A DNA stretch of 64,000 nucleotides from Siphonodentalium dalli (lineage: Eukaryota > Mollusca > Scaphopoda > Gadilida > Siphonodentaliidae): positions 154,077,577-154,141,576 of the forward strand of contig CP136065.1 of assembly GCA_032622095.1 (NCBI GenBank). The letters are read 5' to 3'. Under the pieces are notes generated by a model. The model saw only the letters and a program-made list of their open reading frames with translations. It was not told the DNA's origin and ran no database searches. Both the position numbers and the translations under genes were made by a program. This document shows positions 1 to 15,700 of the stretch, in pieces. Positions within the stretch are counted from its first letter, which is position 1. Each line of letters opens with the position of its first letter.

Positions 1-267
1 ATTATTATAATCAATAAATTTTTTAAATGATCAAGGAAATATGGGTTGATACAAAAATTGGACTTGGCACTGAAAGGGTTAAGTTGTCAAGCTATTGCCA
101 TCTGTAGATGCCAGTACGCTGGGCCAGCGAACCGACCTTGCTAATCTATAGATCAAGTTTTTGATAAATTTAGGCCACATAAAGTTGAATACCTGTTCCT
201 CTGATACTTTTTAATTTGAAGCATCATACTACAGTAAGTTTATTTGTGATCAAATTATATGTCAATG
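1..267. other. Intron with one TTAA-element end
   Basis: AT-rich intron of the MYO15 gene. The only recognisable piece is GAAAGGGTTAA at 72-82, the right end of a CCCTTTC/TTAA element whose body lies in the left half of this stretch or beyond the edge. No coding sequence is seen. Confidence 0.4.
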
Positions 268-542
268 CGCCATGTATTTATTTTACTCACGGACGAGTAG
301 TTCATTTAGGAAATGTTCAGATAATAAGTTCAACAAAACGACCAGCGATAGATTGTTTGTTGAACTTATTATAACAAAACATTTCCCATCAATGAACATG
401 AATCATTCTGCTCATGTATTATCTGTTTTTCTGTTTGTCGTCTGCTTTTATTACCTGAACACCCCTCCAAATGAATAATGACCATTCCAATAGATACTTT
501 TATAACTGAATGGGAGAATCCATTTAGTATAGAAAGGGTTGA
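268..542. mobile_element. F2 TTAA MITE copy
   Basis: Palindromic core near 308-400 (GGAAATGTTCAGATAATAAG against its inverted copy), then the family tail with ATGAATAATGACCATTCCAA and the end AGAAAGGGTTGA. The terminal TTAA has decayed to TTGA. The same family recurs at 6130, 10757, 21278, 32270, 41287 and 57097. No transposase is present. The end lies 34 bases from the exon-18 donor. Confidence 0.7.
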
Positions 543-576
543 CACATATTTCTAATCCAGATAATCATGAACATAC

Positions 577-712
577 CTAGCATTCCCTTCATTTTGACTC
601 TGTGATCTTTTTTCAATCGTATGCATCCCATATTGAACACATCCTGAACTATTTGACAGAAAATTAAATGCAACGCTGTCTGGTTCTCTAGCCTCTCACT
701 TGGGGAAAACAC
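577..712 (-). CDS. MYO15A: MYO15 exon 18: FERM-like segment before SH3
   Basis: 136 bp, phase 0 in, one base out. It encodes VFSPSERLENQTALHLIFCQ, IVQDVFNMGCIRLKKDHRVK and MKGML. It continues RKE|VFSPSE from exon 17 and resembles RKEVFYPKD…LLFRQI…CLRI…RMKAL of vertebrate MYO15A (recalled). Acceptor TTGGTCATCTTTCAG, donor CTAG|GTATGT. The following exons are left of the window. Confidence 0.92.
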
Positions 713-3700
713 CTGAAAGATGACCAATTCTGAAGTGTAATATAAAGTTATTATACAATGTTGTGTACAGTATGTGTTTTTCTTGTACGAGTCCAGGTTG
801 TGGTGAAGTCATATTGGACGAAACAAGACAAGTAGCTTGCCGGTGGTTTACATGAGCGCGAAACAATATGTCCAGTACCAGGGTTTCCGCCAGGGGAGAA
901 TTAATGAGTCCGTATTGGGGAAATACACCATGGTTCGTCCTGTCGGGCGAAAATTTTGTTATTTGACACTGAAAAGAAGCCATTTCCTTGCACCTGAGTG
1001 TCCCACAAAGCAATCCAAAGCTACGTATATTATGCAAGTCGATCATTTCCGTGGGTGCATTAATTCTGTTGATGGTATCCAAATAGTTAGTCATTTAATT
1101 ACATACGTAAGACTGCCGTCTGATTGAAGACTATATATATAAATGAACGAGCTACGAGTTTAATACAGTGTTAACTGTTTACAATTTTATAACTTACAAT
1201 AAGATTCCAACAGGTATAATGAATCTAAACAGTAAAAAGAATCTACGCATTGACCAATAATACCTAGCAAGGAGAATTGAATAAAGTATTTCTTAGAATT
1301 TCAAGTAGCGTCAGTGAAAATGAAACTGACAGGATTATATATTCTGTCAATCGTAAAACTATTTGTGCGCGGTGATGTCATACTGCAGGGTTTTTCTGCA
1401 GGAGATATTTATAGCGGCGAAATACGAAAGGTAGCGAAATCATTCACCCGGAACGCGTAGCTTGTTCAATAGTCTGTATTAGTCCAACAACTGATGACCG
1501 CAGCTATAGAACAGAGTTTTAGCCAACGTGTTATAAAATATAATTGAGTTTTTGGTGGGAAATGTGAACATGTGCGTAGTTGATTATTGTGCTTGGGGAC
1601 CCAGGCGGGACAACGTTACTATTATTGACAGTACTTTGACAAAATCTCCATATTGGGGGGGGGGGGGGGGGGGGGTATGTGTTCGTGTTTATCCTCCATG
1701 CATGTAATATGGCTCAAATGAATGGTGTTCTCACTATGAATTCCCGCTATAAATACTGATTTGGGACAGGTTCCGTATTATTGTGAAATAAATCACTGTG
1801 GGATTTTGTCAAGTATGCATGGCAATATACGCATAATAATCAACACACGTAGAGAATTACAAGTATTTTTCAAGAACTTCACTTACCGGTACATCAAACT
1901 CAAAACAAAAGATAATACAGCAATAAGATAAATGATCAACATTGAGTAGTTTCATCCACGAAAATCCCGTGCATAAAAATATCCCCGACTCAGTAATTGG
2001 GTGTTCTTAGATCCAATTATGTAATTGTACGATAGCACGGGGTCTTCGAACGTGAATAGTTTCATCCATGGAATCCCGTGCACAAAAATATCCGCACTCA
2101 ACGGTCCGGCATTCTTTGATGTTACCGCGACATGTATTACGCTGTATCTAATGTCGCTATTTGATACGCTCTTTCTTATTGTTTTTTCGAGAGATGGACT
2201 GTGTCGATTTCATTTTGTCAATATTAATGAAAATAAGTGTAGATATATAGCCTGTCGACACAGACAAGACTGAAAAAGTTTTTAATAACGTCATTTATTT
2301 GTGTATGAGTGGGATTTCGTGCAACGACCGACAGGGGGAATGGGTCCGTAGGATGGACCCGCAGTCGGCCTGGCGGAAACCCTGCTAGTACATACTCGAC
2401 TCTTTCCTGTTTGTAAACACTGACACATGCTCTTTCATTAAGTAGAATTAATAATTTAATTAAGTAATAGTTAAGTTAGCAACATTGAGCATTTGTTTGA
2501 ATACCTGAAACATCTCATTCATGCCCGGAAAGAAATATTGAATTTTCACTCGCAGCTAATGAAAATTCGATATTTCTTTCCAGACACTCATGAGATATTT
2601 CGGTATTCAAATAAAAAATGTAGGTATTCTCTATATAACCAGGAAATACACTTTATATATGATGTTAGAACACGTGCATACTGGTATATGAGAGAGAAGT
2701 CACTTCTCCCAAGGACTAAATAGGGAGAAGCAGCAAAATTTAGGGAGAATATTATATCTCCCAAGTCTATTCTAGGCTGTATAATCTGATGTAAATGAAA
2801 GTAACAGATTATGTCAACTCCAAGTCAAAACATAAGTTTATAAACCTACAATTGAATGAATGGGAGTCCTATGTTTTCTGTACTTGTGTTAACAAAACAT
2901 CTCTCTAACTGAAAAATAAACTATTCAAATTTGTACTTTTATAACTGAATGGAAGAATCCATTTCGAAATGAAGGGGTTAAATACAACGTACCTCTTTCC
3001 GAACATTAAGCACCCATGGAACCCTGTGGTATGTGAGGAATGTATCCTTGTTTTGTGCATACAACTGTGTGAAAACTCGTTCAAGAGCAGAATAATCCAA
3101 TGTCGACTTTGGGGGTTCTGGAGACTCCTCGATATCTTGTATTACGATTGGGTCCTCCTTCTTCCTAATGTCTGTCGCATATTTTCCACTTGGGTCGCGG
3201 TCACGTTTGATCACTTTCTGGTAAAGGCTTTCGCTAATATTCTCTGGTGATGGTGAGCGTTCGATTCTCTTGCTATAAATAGTTTCGACAGGTGGCGGGG
3301 TTTCTCTGGGTGTTACCCGTTTGAGTGTTGCCGTCGTCTGCGTTTCCTCCGTCACTAGTGTCCTGATAACAGGAGCAAGGTAAGGCGGGGGTGGTGGTTG
3401 AGCTGAAAATTTAGAGATAAAAACAACATAAGCCCAGTAGGGACATAAGGCACTTGCAATCCTTGAACTAGTGTGTCTGTCATTTGCAGAATGAGGTCCC
3501 CAGAGGGTAAATTTAGTGACACTATCATGCACAGAAGGCTAGCATCACCAAATTCACCCTCTGGGAACCTCATTCTGCTGAGGCCTCAACTGCTATGGGA
3601 GAACAAGCATCAGATTGAAGATGGTGATGTTCATCCATTAGGCACCTCGATTATGCATTTTATCTTCTGCAAATTAGGGGATATAGAAACTGAACAGAAG

Positions 3701-6700
3701 AGAAAAAGTAACAAAAAACAATGTTAATTTGAGACTATAGATACTTCCCAGAAGATGAGACCTAAGCAGAATGATGAATTTTGTGATGCTAGCCTGCTGT
3801 GTGGGGTAGCGTCACTAAATTCACCCTCTGGGGACCTCATTTTGCAAATGACAGACACACTATTTCAATGCTTGGGCACTTGCAGAAGGAAAAATGTGAA
3901 AAATCATAAAACCATCATCACTAATATTATTAGAACATGGAAAAATAGATGGACTTTGTTCTTAACTTTATTATTGATAAATCTCCATTGACGCAACAGG
4001 CATGCGATTCTACATTTGTGCATTCCTATTAAGTTGAAAAATATTTTTAGTATACAGGTACCAAATACACAAAGACAACATAATGTTTAGTCTAGTATAA
4101 TTTAATCATAAGCTGTCACTAATTAGCCATTAAGGTTATTTCTCAATTTACTCTTCTAGAAAGCACAGGTGTGCATGGACAGCAGTGGCACACATGTTTG
4201 GCAAGATGCCAGCATTGTTGATTTCAAATGACCAATTAAATTGAACTAGATTTGTGATTGACAGGTGTTTGTTCTGAATACATAATTGTTGAGCACAATA
4301 AATTTATAAATATTATGAAAATATAGTGGTGAAAACTAGACATTTTTTACCAATACTGGGATTCAGGTATAAAAAAAAATAACTCGTCTCGATTAAGGTT
4401 ATGAGTTATAACATAAAAGTTTGAACATAAGTGCTATAAAACATGTCATCAAACTTTTCTGTTATAGCGTCATAACTTAATTGAAACAAGACTCTTATTT
4501 ATTAAAGAAACGGTAAGCATCGGCGGTTGGTATTTCTATTAAAATAGTCACCACCGTTAAAAACACCATAAACTGAAATTATATTATATTATACCTTGTT
4601 CATAACTTCATATACCAATCATAAATATAGCATAAATTTCATCTTATTGTCATGTTAGTACTATAAAGTTATTATACAATGTTGTGTACAGTATGTGTTT
4701 TTCTTGTACGAGTCCAGGTTGTGGTGAAAAGTCATATTGGATGAGACACGCCAGTGTCGAGTCCAATATGACTTTTCACCACAACCTGGACGAGTACAAG
4801 AAAAACTCATACTGTACACAACATTGTATAATGACATTTTTATTATCCATCTGTATGTTTATCCAAATTTTGGAAATAAAACTTTTGTGGTTAATTTGGT
4901 ATTTGTCGGCACTTAATTCTCTATAAAAGCCTGTACCGTATATTGATCATCAGAAAGCATGATTTGGAAAAGTAAACACGGAAGTGAGAAAAAACTCAAT
5001 GCGGAAGTGAAAAGTCTGCTAAAATCCATCAATGTTGCGCGCGCATCACAATTTCACCGATTCATTTCGCAATAGAGTTAATTCGTGACGTCACGGAGTC
5101 CAATATGAAAAGTCATATTGTACAGTCGGGAGTCCAATATGACTTTCGGGAGTCCAATATGACTTTTTCCAGGACTATCACGTGGCGGCTTTTGCCCAAT
5201 CGGAAATGGTGTTAGTTAAGGGATGGATAATAATATGTGTTATGTAAACAAATGCCATATTATGTAAACAAACAGCACGTAAAGAGTAAGCAACAAGCAA
5301 ACCACTCAACACCGGGGAGACCCCACTATGGAACTTTGGTTAGAAATGCTACCAAGGTGTTTACAACATACTGGTGTAGGGCTTACTAATCCTCGCCTTT
5401 CAAGATTTCGGTGTTGTATGGGAAAAATTAATGCAAAAATGGTCCAATTGAAAACTTTAAATTGCTTTAATACTAGTAGCTGCAATTTTTTTTTTAATTT
5501 GCAATGCCCTTACTCCAGCGGTAAATAAGAACTATTATAAAATTATTATACAATGTTGTGTGCAACATGTGTTTTTCCAGATTGAGGTGGAAAGTCGAAG
5601 CTACGCATCTCGTCCAATATGACTTTTCATCAAAACCTGGGCGAGTACAAGAAAATACATACTGTACACAACATTTTGTAATGACATTTGAATTATCCAT
5701 ATGTATGTTTATCCAAATCACATCACCCTGTCCCGATATCTTTTATAAAAGTGATATTGGACTCGATTCAAGTCCAATATGATTTTCTGGAGTCCAATAT
5801 GACTTTTTCGCGGATTATCATGTGACGGCTTTGCCCAATCCGAAAGAGTGTTAGTTAATTAAGGAATGGATAATAAAAACTAATATGTTAAGTAGTAATG
5901 TGTACTTGTAGTTCATCAACTAATCACTTGCAATTCAAAAAATTTGAAGTAAATCTTTCGGATCCACATACCAAAATCAGGCAATCTTATTTATCATTTT
6001 GATGAATTGGGAAATTGTAGTAGAAATTGGGAAAAATTGGCTAGTTTTTGCATTGGGAGAGGGACCTAGGTACATAAATATTTATATATATATTCGGCCC
6101 CCAAGTGCAAACCAAGGATAATCCCTGTTACTAAATACTCATTGACAAGTTAGCTCACTTGGGAAATGTTCAGATATAAATAGGGTCAACAAACAGCCAT
6201 ACTTATATATTATCTGAACATTTCCCACCAGTGAGTGGGAATTCTTCAGCATCTGTATATAAATCTATTCATCTGTCTGTTGTCTGCTTACATTTGCAAA
6301 ACACTCATCCAGATGAATAATAGACCATTCCAATGTATGCTTATATAACTGATGGGAGAATCCATTTAGTAAACAAAGGGTTAATCTAGTGAAGATAAAC
6401 AATAACACATTGCGACAAAGAAATCCTGATGTCATTGCCACTTTCTACATTGTGTTCTCATCAAAGGTGGGATATCAGCTATGTGCAAAACACTAAATAA
6501 AGTATGGAATTATGTGCAGTGAAATACAGTGTAATAATAATAATAATGAACAGTTTTATATAGTGTCAGATTAACAAATTAATTGCTCTAAAATGCTTTT
6601 AAACATTACAATGTTTAAAATTGTATGGAACCATGTTGACAATGCAGTCTGTGAAAGGAGTTAATTATTTTTGCAGTTATGACAATTAACAACTTATTTC

Positions 6701-9700
6701 GTGTTCGTAATTCAGGCCTATGTTGTAATTTGTGACAGTTTGCTCCAAGGCGATCCTGGATTCTCCCTGGAAACGCATGACGTAATTACATTGCTAAAGG
6801 TGACATAACGAGAATTTCAAAAGTTTGTAATATGAAATCATTGAAAAACCGCGAATGTCGATTGGAAAAGTTCAGAACAAATTAACTTTTTATGTGTTTG
6901 GGTGTGTAATAGATATAGAGCCGCACTAGTGTCGTTTTTTTTTTGTTAGAGATAACCGCACTAGAGAGAATTGCGAAATTATTACCCTTGAGCCTACTGC
7001 TCTCAGGGTATCCTTCCACTCATCATGTGATAATCACTAACCAAAAACAACACAGTGTGACTCTATACATTTCTGTACCACATGGTCACTGTTTACAAAA
7101 GTCTTGGACAACCCACTTTAGACTTTAAATTAGGAATTTGCCCATAGACAAATGAGTTTACATCTACTCAATAAGTAGGGATATATAGCGTTTTTGAGTG
7201 GATACCAAACTTTATATCATGAGTGAGTGAGATAAATGTTTATTTTCGCTAGCGGCGAGTGGCAAGCCGCTTGTGAAAATAAACATTTGTCTCATTCACA
7301 AATGACAAACTTTTCGTTATCCACTCAAACAACATCAGATATTATTTTCATTAGAAGCATTTCCAAAGAAATTCGCCATTTACGACGATAAATGTTCTCA
7401 CAATCACTTTCAATTAATGCACATCTATCAAATTCAATAGCTGATCACTGCCTGTGTCAATTTTCAACATCAAATATATAATAACTATAATAATAACAGT
7501 AAGGATAACTCTACTGATTTGCAAGGATTTTGAAATATTCTGGAAGCGTATTGGAAAACGTAAGTGAATTGGTCACATGTGCGTGAGCTGGTGTGAAAGT
7601 GAAAACTTCTATATCACCTTTTGGGGGATATCAAGATTAATTTAACTGTGATTTGTTTTCTATAAATCACTATTGAGTGATATAAAGTAATGCTATAAAT
7701 AATCGACGCGAGAGCTTTCCGGTGAATAGCATCAAGCCTAAATCCTGAAAAGTTACCCATAATTCTTCTGTGGTTTATAATAAGGAGTCGATTATTTAGA
7801 GGATTACTGTATATGCTTAATATATAGCCTCAAAACTTAGAATATTGGGAGACAATGGATATGCAGATTAGTATTTGGTTTGAAAGTTAGTTGAACACAT
7901 TTCTTATTAGTCCTCAAAATTACAGTTCCTCTACCATACAAAAAATATTTAAATACTCAATCCGATCAGACGGTCCCCATATCATCAAGTTTAAATACAA
8001 CAACAATATTTCTTCAAAATACGCTTTAGTTATCAGAATTGATTAACTACAACAAAATAATGCTAACCACCGTCAACAATGGTATAAAATTTCCCAAAAA
8101 GTTTTATTTATCAACATTTTGTTCAACGAATTATGGCTATATTATCATTTTATTATCATGAAATGTGGCTGTATTACCACTAGATATTAGAGTTATCCAT
8201 ATTCATCCGTAATTTGTTCGGTTTATTGAATATTTGCCAGGCGGAAATAAGTACATATCTCGAGAAATAACAGATTTCAAAAATTTATATCTGATCACTC
8301 TGAGCTTTGACGAGTGGGTTCCTCGACTCGAATCAAATATTTTTTATACCCCCAAAGAAATAATAATTTAGGGGTGTTTCATTGGATAATGCTTCTTTAA
8401 TGGTTGAAAGCTGCTTAGTCGAGAGATAATATTTATATTTGAAATGTTTTCAAGCCAATATTCTGTGATGCTCTGGTGCAATATTTATTCTTTGGCCGTC
8501 ATTTCAAGAGCATAATGGAAATTTTCACCAATTTACTACAACCACAAGTGTTCTAATGCAAAGCAAAATGTGAGTGAAAACTATTAGAAACAACTAACGC
8601 AAACTACAATACACTCAACAAATTGACATAAATGCGCACCTCGCTTGACTGGTATGAGTACCTCACTCGGCGGCTTATCTGGTGTTTTTTGTTTATCTGC
8701 GGAAATGGAAGACCAAGTGGTTTTGTCAAATACACAAATCTTTACCATATCTGAGGAGCCCTTATTATACATATTGCATATCCCTAAAATGATATAATCC
8801 TTTCAATTTTGGAGCAGCGCTGGTGCAGCATAAAAGACCCTGTGCCAGTGCATTCTCTAAAATATAGGTGTATCCCAAAGGGAGAGATATAAGAGAATGC
8901 ACTGGCTTTCAAGATCAAAGTAAGTATTGTTGGGCCAATGTATTCTCTGATATATGCATGGGGCTCCCTGTGGGAGACTCACATATATAAGAGAATGCAT
9001 TTGCACATGGTTTTCGCAAAATTTCAGGAAGCTCCAGTCATGGAAGGGTTAAACAAAACACAAATGGTACATTATTTTAGGTAATGGAAAGGATAATGAA
9101 GACTATTTGTTTTTTAATCCATTAGTTTTTTTCTATATGGCCTAGACACTATACTGGGATAAGCCCACACTGGGAGCATTTAATACAGATATATTGTTTT
9201 GATAATTCTTTTCTGATAATAAAGTTTTTATACATATTTCATAGCCCTAAATATATAAGACACTTCATTGGAACAGGGTTTTCGCATAATTTCAGGAAGC
9301 TCCAGTCATGGAAGGGTTAAATATTTGACAGATAGCATGTAATCATAATTTTTTGTCTCACCTGGAATAATCCTAGATTGATATATTGGCTCAGCAGTTG
9401 ATGTACTTGCGACGGCTGAATTGTCAGTTTCCGTGCTAGTGGTAACTCCTCCCAGTTTCTGCTCCAGTAATTTCAGTGTTGCCATATGCATCGTTTCAGA
9501 TAGAGATTTCTTTTTCACCACTTCTCTCTTGTATCCATCCTGCGACAGATGTTACATTATCAAAATGAAGCCAATGGACAAGTTTAGATTGGAAAACATC
9601 AAACTTTGCACATCAAGCATCAAGAGACTAAAACATTAGGTCTACATGATATAAGGCAGGAGAATCCATCCAATGGTAGCTGATCATAAACTATAATCGG

Positions 9701-12700
9701 CTGATAATCTCCACATAATAACTGAGAGTGAATTTTGTTGAGTATCAAACGCATATAAGATAGTACCACTCAGAAAAACGTGCTTGTTTGTAACATATTT
9801 ATTGTGTCTCCCAATATTACAATATAATCAGTATTGATAATAAAATGATGATGTGGTGGTAATGAATGGTGAGGAAGTAACAACTGGGGATTGGAGCACC
9901 AGTTTAATATGCAACTTAGTTATAAAGCTCCTCTCCCCGTATTGTATCGCATATACATATAAGTTTGTAGATAAGTTAAATTTATAGATGGTGCCATGCA
10001 CGGTTGGTGATCCTTATAATTTCATGTGGGAGGGGTGGAGTAATTTATGCAACATAAGTGGTGGGAATTTATTGGTAAGAGATAAGCTGTGGTGTTCGGT
10101 GGCATAACTTGCTATTGACTAGCTATGTTACCAATGTGAACAATTGCTTGGACATTGTTTTGGAAACCGAGTATAGCCATTTCATTACTGAGTGATGTGG
10201 TCTACTAGTATGTTGATGTTTGAAGTGTGAGGTTTAACATCCATCTTATAAATTAAAATATTCAGTGATGGGATTTGAATGCAGGCTATGTAAGTTAAAA
10301 AGACCTCCTTTATGTCAAAATTGTTTTCAGCAAAATTTCAATAGAATATACACTTTTAAATTGCCTTGATTATAACAGCTATATTTGTTGTAGTTTATAG
10401 TTATGAGATTTAGTTTTGGAGGAGGAAGAGGATTAATTTTCCAGGAAAATCACACCAAAACACAGAGAAATAGAGGATATCTTCACTTATTGGTTGGATA
10501 TGGGAATTATCACATGAGTGATGGCGAGGGGGAATGCATTTTTTCTTCTCATTAATGTTTTTTGTCATAATTTTTGCTCTGCTCAGTTGGCCCATAGCTC
10601 AGCTCAAAAGAAGAGTAAGAAGTGAAAATTTGTATACCCAAGCATAGCCGTGATATGCGTGTGAGATATCAATAAACTGATAGCGGTTTTTATCTGATGC
10701 AAAAACTATTTTATAGCTTACCATATAATAAATCATCAAATCTTGGTACTAACCATTTCTATACTAAATACTCATTGATAAGTAGTTATCCCTTAGGAAA
10801 TATTCAGATAATAAGTTCAACAAATGACCATATGTCGTTTGTTGAACATATTATCTTAATATTTCCCTCCAATAAACAGGACTTCTTCTGTACTTGTATT
10901 ATCTGTCGTCTGCTTAGTATATAAATTGTGCCTTAGGGAGCACGTCAAAACCTCGTTCGCATATGCGAAAATAATGTCGATAATGCCGAAAAACTTCAAA
11001 AGTAAATGTGCAAAAATGAAATGTCGAAAATGACGAAAAATAATGCGATAACCTGGAAAGCGACTGGCCAGAAAAATGCTATAACGTCGAAACCACAACA
11101 GGCTAAACATTTTAGTAAAATGTCAAAACTTTCGATAAACGTGAAAGTCGCGACGTCGAAACATTGATCGATATTCGCAAACGATGAAAAGTTAAAACAT
11201 CGATGCGATGTTGTTACACATCGTAAATTCACGCATTTATTTTTGCCTTCTGCGATATCAGATGCCAGCTGAATTTTGATTGCCTGAACTGTGTGAAGGA
11301 AAATAAAGTTCAGCCAAAGGCCATACAAACAACTCTATGCGGTTAACATACAAGTACAACGACTTGACAGTTCGACCGTTTTGATAGCTATGAGTTCGCA
11401 TAAGGCCGAATTAAACAATAGTCAACTCTTCCCAAATGTGTGAAGGTGTGACATATAGCGAAAGGCTATACAAACATATGACGTATACCGGTCCCTCACA
11501 ACTATGCATAAACTGTGCGACAGATTTTTGGTGTTGTGGTGTCTTCTCAATTGGTGAACAATTGGCCAAAACAGCACATTTGATATATAAAATCCCAAAA
11601 TCAAGCAACTTGATGTCATAATAATATCAGTTCAATCATGGCTACGAATCCATGATGAAATTGAATAGATCTATCGTTAGCGGACATATACGCAGTTGGG
11701 AAATTATTAGATCAGCAGTTTACACAGGTCGACATTGCGAACTTTAGGGTTTTCACAACCCCAGGTATCACACATCCAACAGAAAAAAGATGAAATCACA
11801 CAGAAATTTGAAACCAGCTGCACCAACCCACAACGGGAGCGACAGCCGTCCATCCAGCAAAGCATGGATTCGACATAGAAGAAGCCCTCATCACGTAGTA
11901 TCAACGCCGCACATAGAGCCATACCCCCAAAGTTCATTGTTTTATAATGGTATGCATATCATTATCCATGTTTTAATTATTTATTCAATAAAGAACCAAG
12001 AAAAATATAACATTCAACTCCTATGCCAGTCAATGGTTACCCACAAACGAAACTAGGATTGGCCTGGGAAATTACAGTGCTAAAAATAGCACAACATAAC
12101 AGGACAATCTGAGCATGTGCAATTCGTGGAAATTCCAATTTAACAAACTATTATATTAGGTTTTGTATTAACTTAACTTTATACCATCTGATCGCTGATA
12201 TATATTGAATAAAATGTGTAGATTTGAAATAAAAGTCGCCGACGAAATAATTAACTTATATTACGAAAATGAAAGCATTGTTTACGACACAATTAGCACC
12301 GGGTTTACGGTATTCTCAGAATCTGACGATGTTGCAAATTAAATTCAGAGCTTTGTCACCTTTACTGTAGTGTAAACTCCCTGATTTTCATCCACATTAA
12401 AATGTGGGTTTGATACAGAAAGACAAATTGAAACTGTAGAAACTCTATGTGGCACACGGAAATTAATATACTATAAATCAGGGTTGTGGAATAATTTATT
12501 TTGGTCCTGTATTCTTTTATTCATAATAGTTCGCACAATTAAACGGTGGCCGTTGACCCAAAATGAGGACAAGTTACACAATCACACAAACAAACTTATA
12601 CAAAATCAAAATTTGCATTGTTTACGGTACCACTACAGCACTCATAATTCGACAATGTGGCAATTAATAGCACTTGCTTCACGAGATATTGGGGGCTTCA

Positions 12701-15700
12701 ACCTTTACTGTAAACCCACGGATTTGCGGTCACATCAAAATGTAGGTTTGAAATATGACACGGAAAATAGCATATGTATCCTATTATATAAATCGGGGTC
12801 TGGGAATCATTTATTTGGGACTTTAATCTTCTATTAATAATAGTTAATTAAACGAAGTTTGAATTGTCCGATATTAACCAAATCAGAGATTTTTGAAGAT
12901 CAGAGAAATTTACTAATAAACAGAACTCCGAAATCGGAGTTTTTTAAGTGTTCATTGGAATTCTTATTGGAGAAAACTCCGATCTGAGATATTTCAGCAC
13001 TGACATCTTCCCATTCGCAACACATCGGTATAAAACTGCGACCATGGCATAACACAAACTGTGCTGCCAATCATATTGACACTACAGCAATATATTATTT
13101 TTAAAAGTAGAATACATTTTTCCTTAAAGAAAGCCTGAACACTGAACTATATGGATATATGTCCTGCTTTTGCAAACCATAGCAGGAAATGGGTTAACTT
13201 TTGGTCGCCTACGAACGCTTATCGGCTTGCCCGGATCAGTCACGCATGCGCAGTCCCAATATAACTCACTGTACAGATTGAATTCCTCAGTTTATTTTCA
13301 ACTCAATCAGGAGATTGGCGAGTTGCGGGGTTGGGAATGGCATGGGAGGGCCCTATACTAGTTCAGTGTTCAGGCTTTCTTTAAGGAAAAATGTATTATA
13401 CTTTTAAAAATAATATTTTTCAGCCAAAGGAAGCCTTCACACTGAACTATATGGATTAGAATACAAGCCCAGGAGGAGGCATAAGCAATAAAGTTAATAG
13501 CCAAATTTTGAGTAAAGGTACTCTTCTAAAACAAATTGTACCATATATGAACTCTTTAATGAATCTGTTAGGATTATTTACGTGAAATAACTCATAGTTA
13601 GAGTGCTGTATTGCTCAAATGTGTACCGTCCCCCTTGTTGTGAAAGAAACATCCCATGAGGTGCCATCAAATTCATAGTTGCGAGCGAACCGAGCAAGTA
13701 TAACGGAAAAAGAAACACTTCGTTCTTCTCTGTGTCGTCTTCTTCATTCTTCATCTGTCGGTTCTAAGGTCCCACCCGTCAAGTCCCATGATGCAGGATC
13801 ATGAAGGAAGGAGACTAACTCACTCTCCGCCTTAGCGACAGAACGACCTGCACAGGAGGAGGCCCACTCCGAAGATGGCGAGACAACCAACATTATCTAA
13901 CTGCCAAAGCAAAAAGGCAGAGGCCCACTCCGAAGATGGCGAGACAACCAACATTATCTAACTGCCAAAGCAAAAAGGCAGATAACCTGATGCCCAATTT
14001 GTGGCACAGGGACCGATTTTAGAACACATTAGGCCAAACGGGTTGTACAATGATAATGGAGTCAAGCCATCGGAACAGAGGGGCTGCCAATGCCGGTCGG
14101 CCGGTGATGATTCATGCGCACTTGCCTCTGAGGTACCGATGTATCACAAGATATCATTGCAGAAACCCTGTGATACAAATGTTTCGTGTATATAAATATA
14201 TAAAATGATATAATATATATATCAGGGTGATATATAAGTCAGCATGAGACCATGTCAGAAGGCCCTACCAAAGCTGTGTCCATCAATCCAATGGCGGAGC
14301 CAGAGCACAGATTCCTAGCATGATCCAATGTATCACTAAATATAGATATATATATATAGCCCCTCAGAGAACATGACTATAAACAGCCATAAGCACCGGG
14401 AGCTCATGTCCGAACACCGCAGGTGACCAGAGCAGCCACCGGGAAAGCAAACCGCTACTCTCAGCCTAAATCCCCACACTATTAGTAGGCCCTCACGACC
14501 ATTAGACACCTGAGAGCAGTCCACATTCCCAGTGGAATACCCACCGCGATCTGATTTTAAGAAATGAAGGTGCGCAGACCGTGTTGATATAATGTACTTG
14601 GTGATCCAATCGTAGCAGAATATTCAAATACATGTAGTTGTATCTTTGACAACTGAAATCAGGTCAAATGATGTACAATGTAATCAGATGAGAAACACGG
14701 GTAAATTGTCACGGTCACCATACAGGATATTCAGTTCTGGGCCTTTGCCCAGAACATCATGTCACTTTTTCCCCCAAACATGCAGCAGAACGACCTAGGT
14801 GTGTGATAGGTAGGTTAGTGTGAAGCATGCAGCAAACTAGGGGAAGACCCGCTCTAAAAATGGCTCCCCTATGAAGGAAACAAATGAAATTATCATCCTC
14901 CTAGTAAAGGACACACATCCCTTTATAATGTTACTTATTGAATTTGAATAGCCATGATAGAGAGGAGCTCCCCTACCTAAGTGGTCCTGTTTAAGGCATG
15001 TTGAAGGAAAATAGGACAAAACTAGCATAGACCGAAGCTAGCAGAGTTGGCAGCATGGTTTCAGGCCCTTATGATCGGGAGTCTGGTGCCATGGTGTTGG
15101 GATCCACTCATACGGGGTGGTCCCCTGCCCGCAAGGAAAGGTCTGTAATGCTAGTCAATGAGCTTCCTCGAAAGCTGAGCTGGACAGTGCAAACGTTTTG
15201 CCTGTTTTTATTTTTATGTTCTATGTGCCAGATAATCAAATTGATATTGGTAATAGAAGTATGAAGAGCCATGAGATGGACTCTTTCGGAAAGGCTATTG
15301 GCAGTGGCTTTGTGGCACGTGACAATATAAATGCTTTCCATGTAAATGTGCTTCATTCATGTGTGAAGTCTATTCACCATTGCGTCAGACGCGAGTCATT
15401 GTACCTTACCTATAAAATGTATATCACAAGTAAGATAGATCGTGTTCTCAATGCAGTTCAAGACGGTGGTACGAGTGCGCAGGGCGAGCCAGGTGAGCTT
15501 GAGAGTACATAGTTCAGTAGGAAGAAGCCTATAGATGAGATAAACCTTGGATAGAAAATCACGATCCGCAGCTTCTACAGATGCCAGACTGTGAGACTGA
15601 AAAGACCCCCAGTCTGACGTATTGTGCGCAGACTTGTCGTCATCGAAAGCCTCAGACGCCTTGGGGTGTAAGGATAGCATGTCGCTCTCTGTCCTAGCGT

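Noticed and set aside
12484-12837. 117-residue plus-strand frame
   Set aside because: Low-complexity, crosses an internal duplication, no domain; AT-rich by-product.
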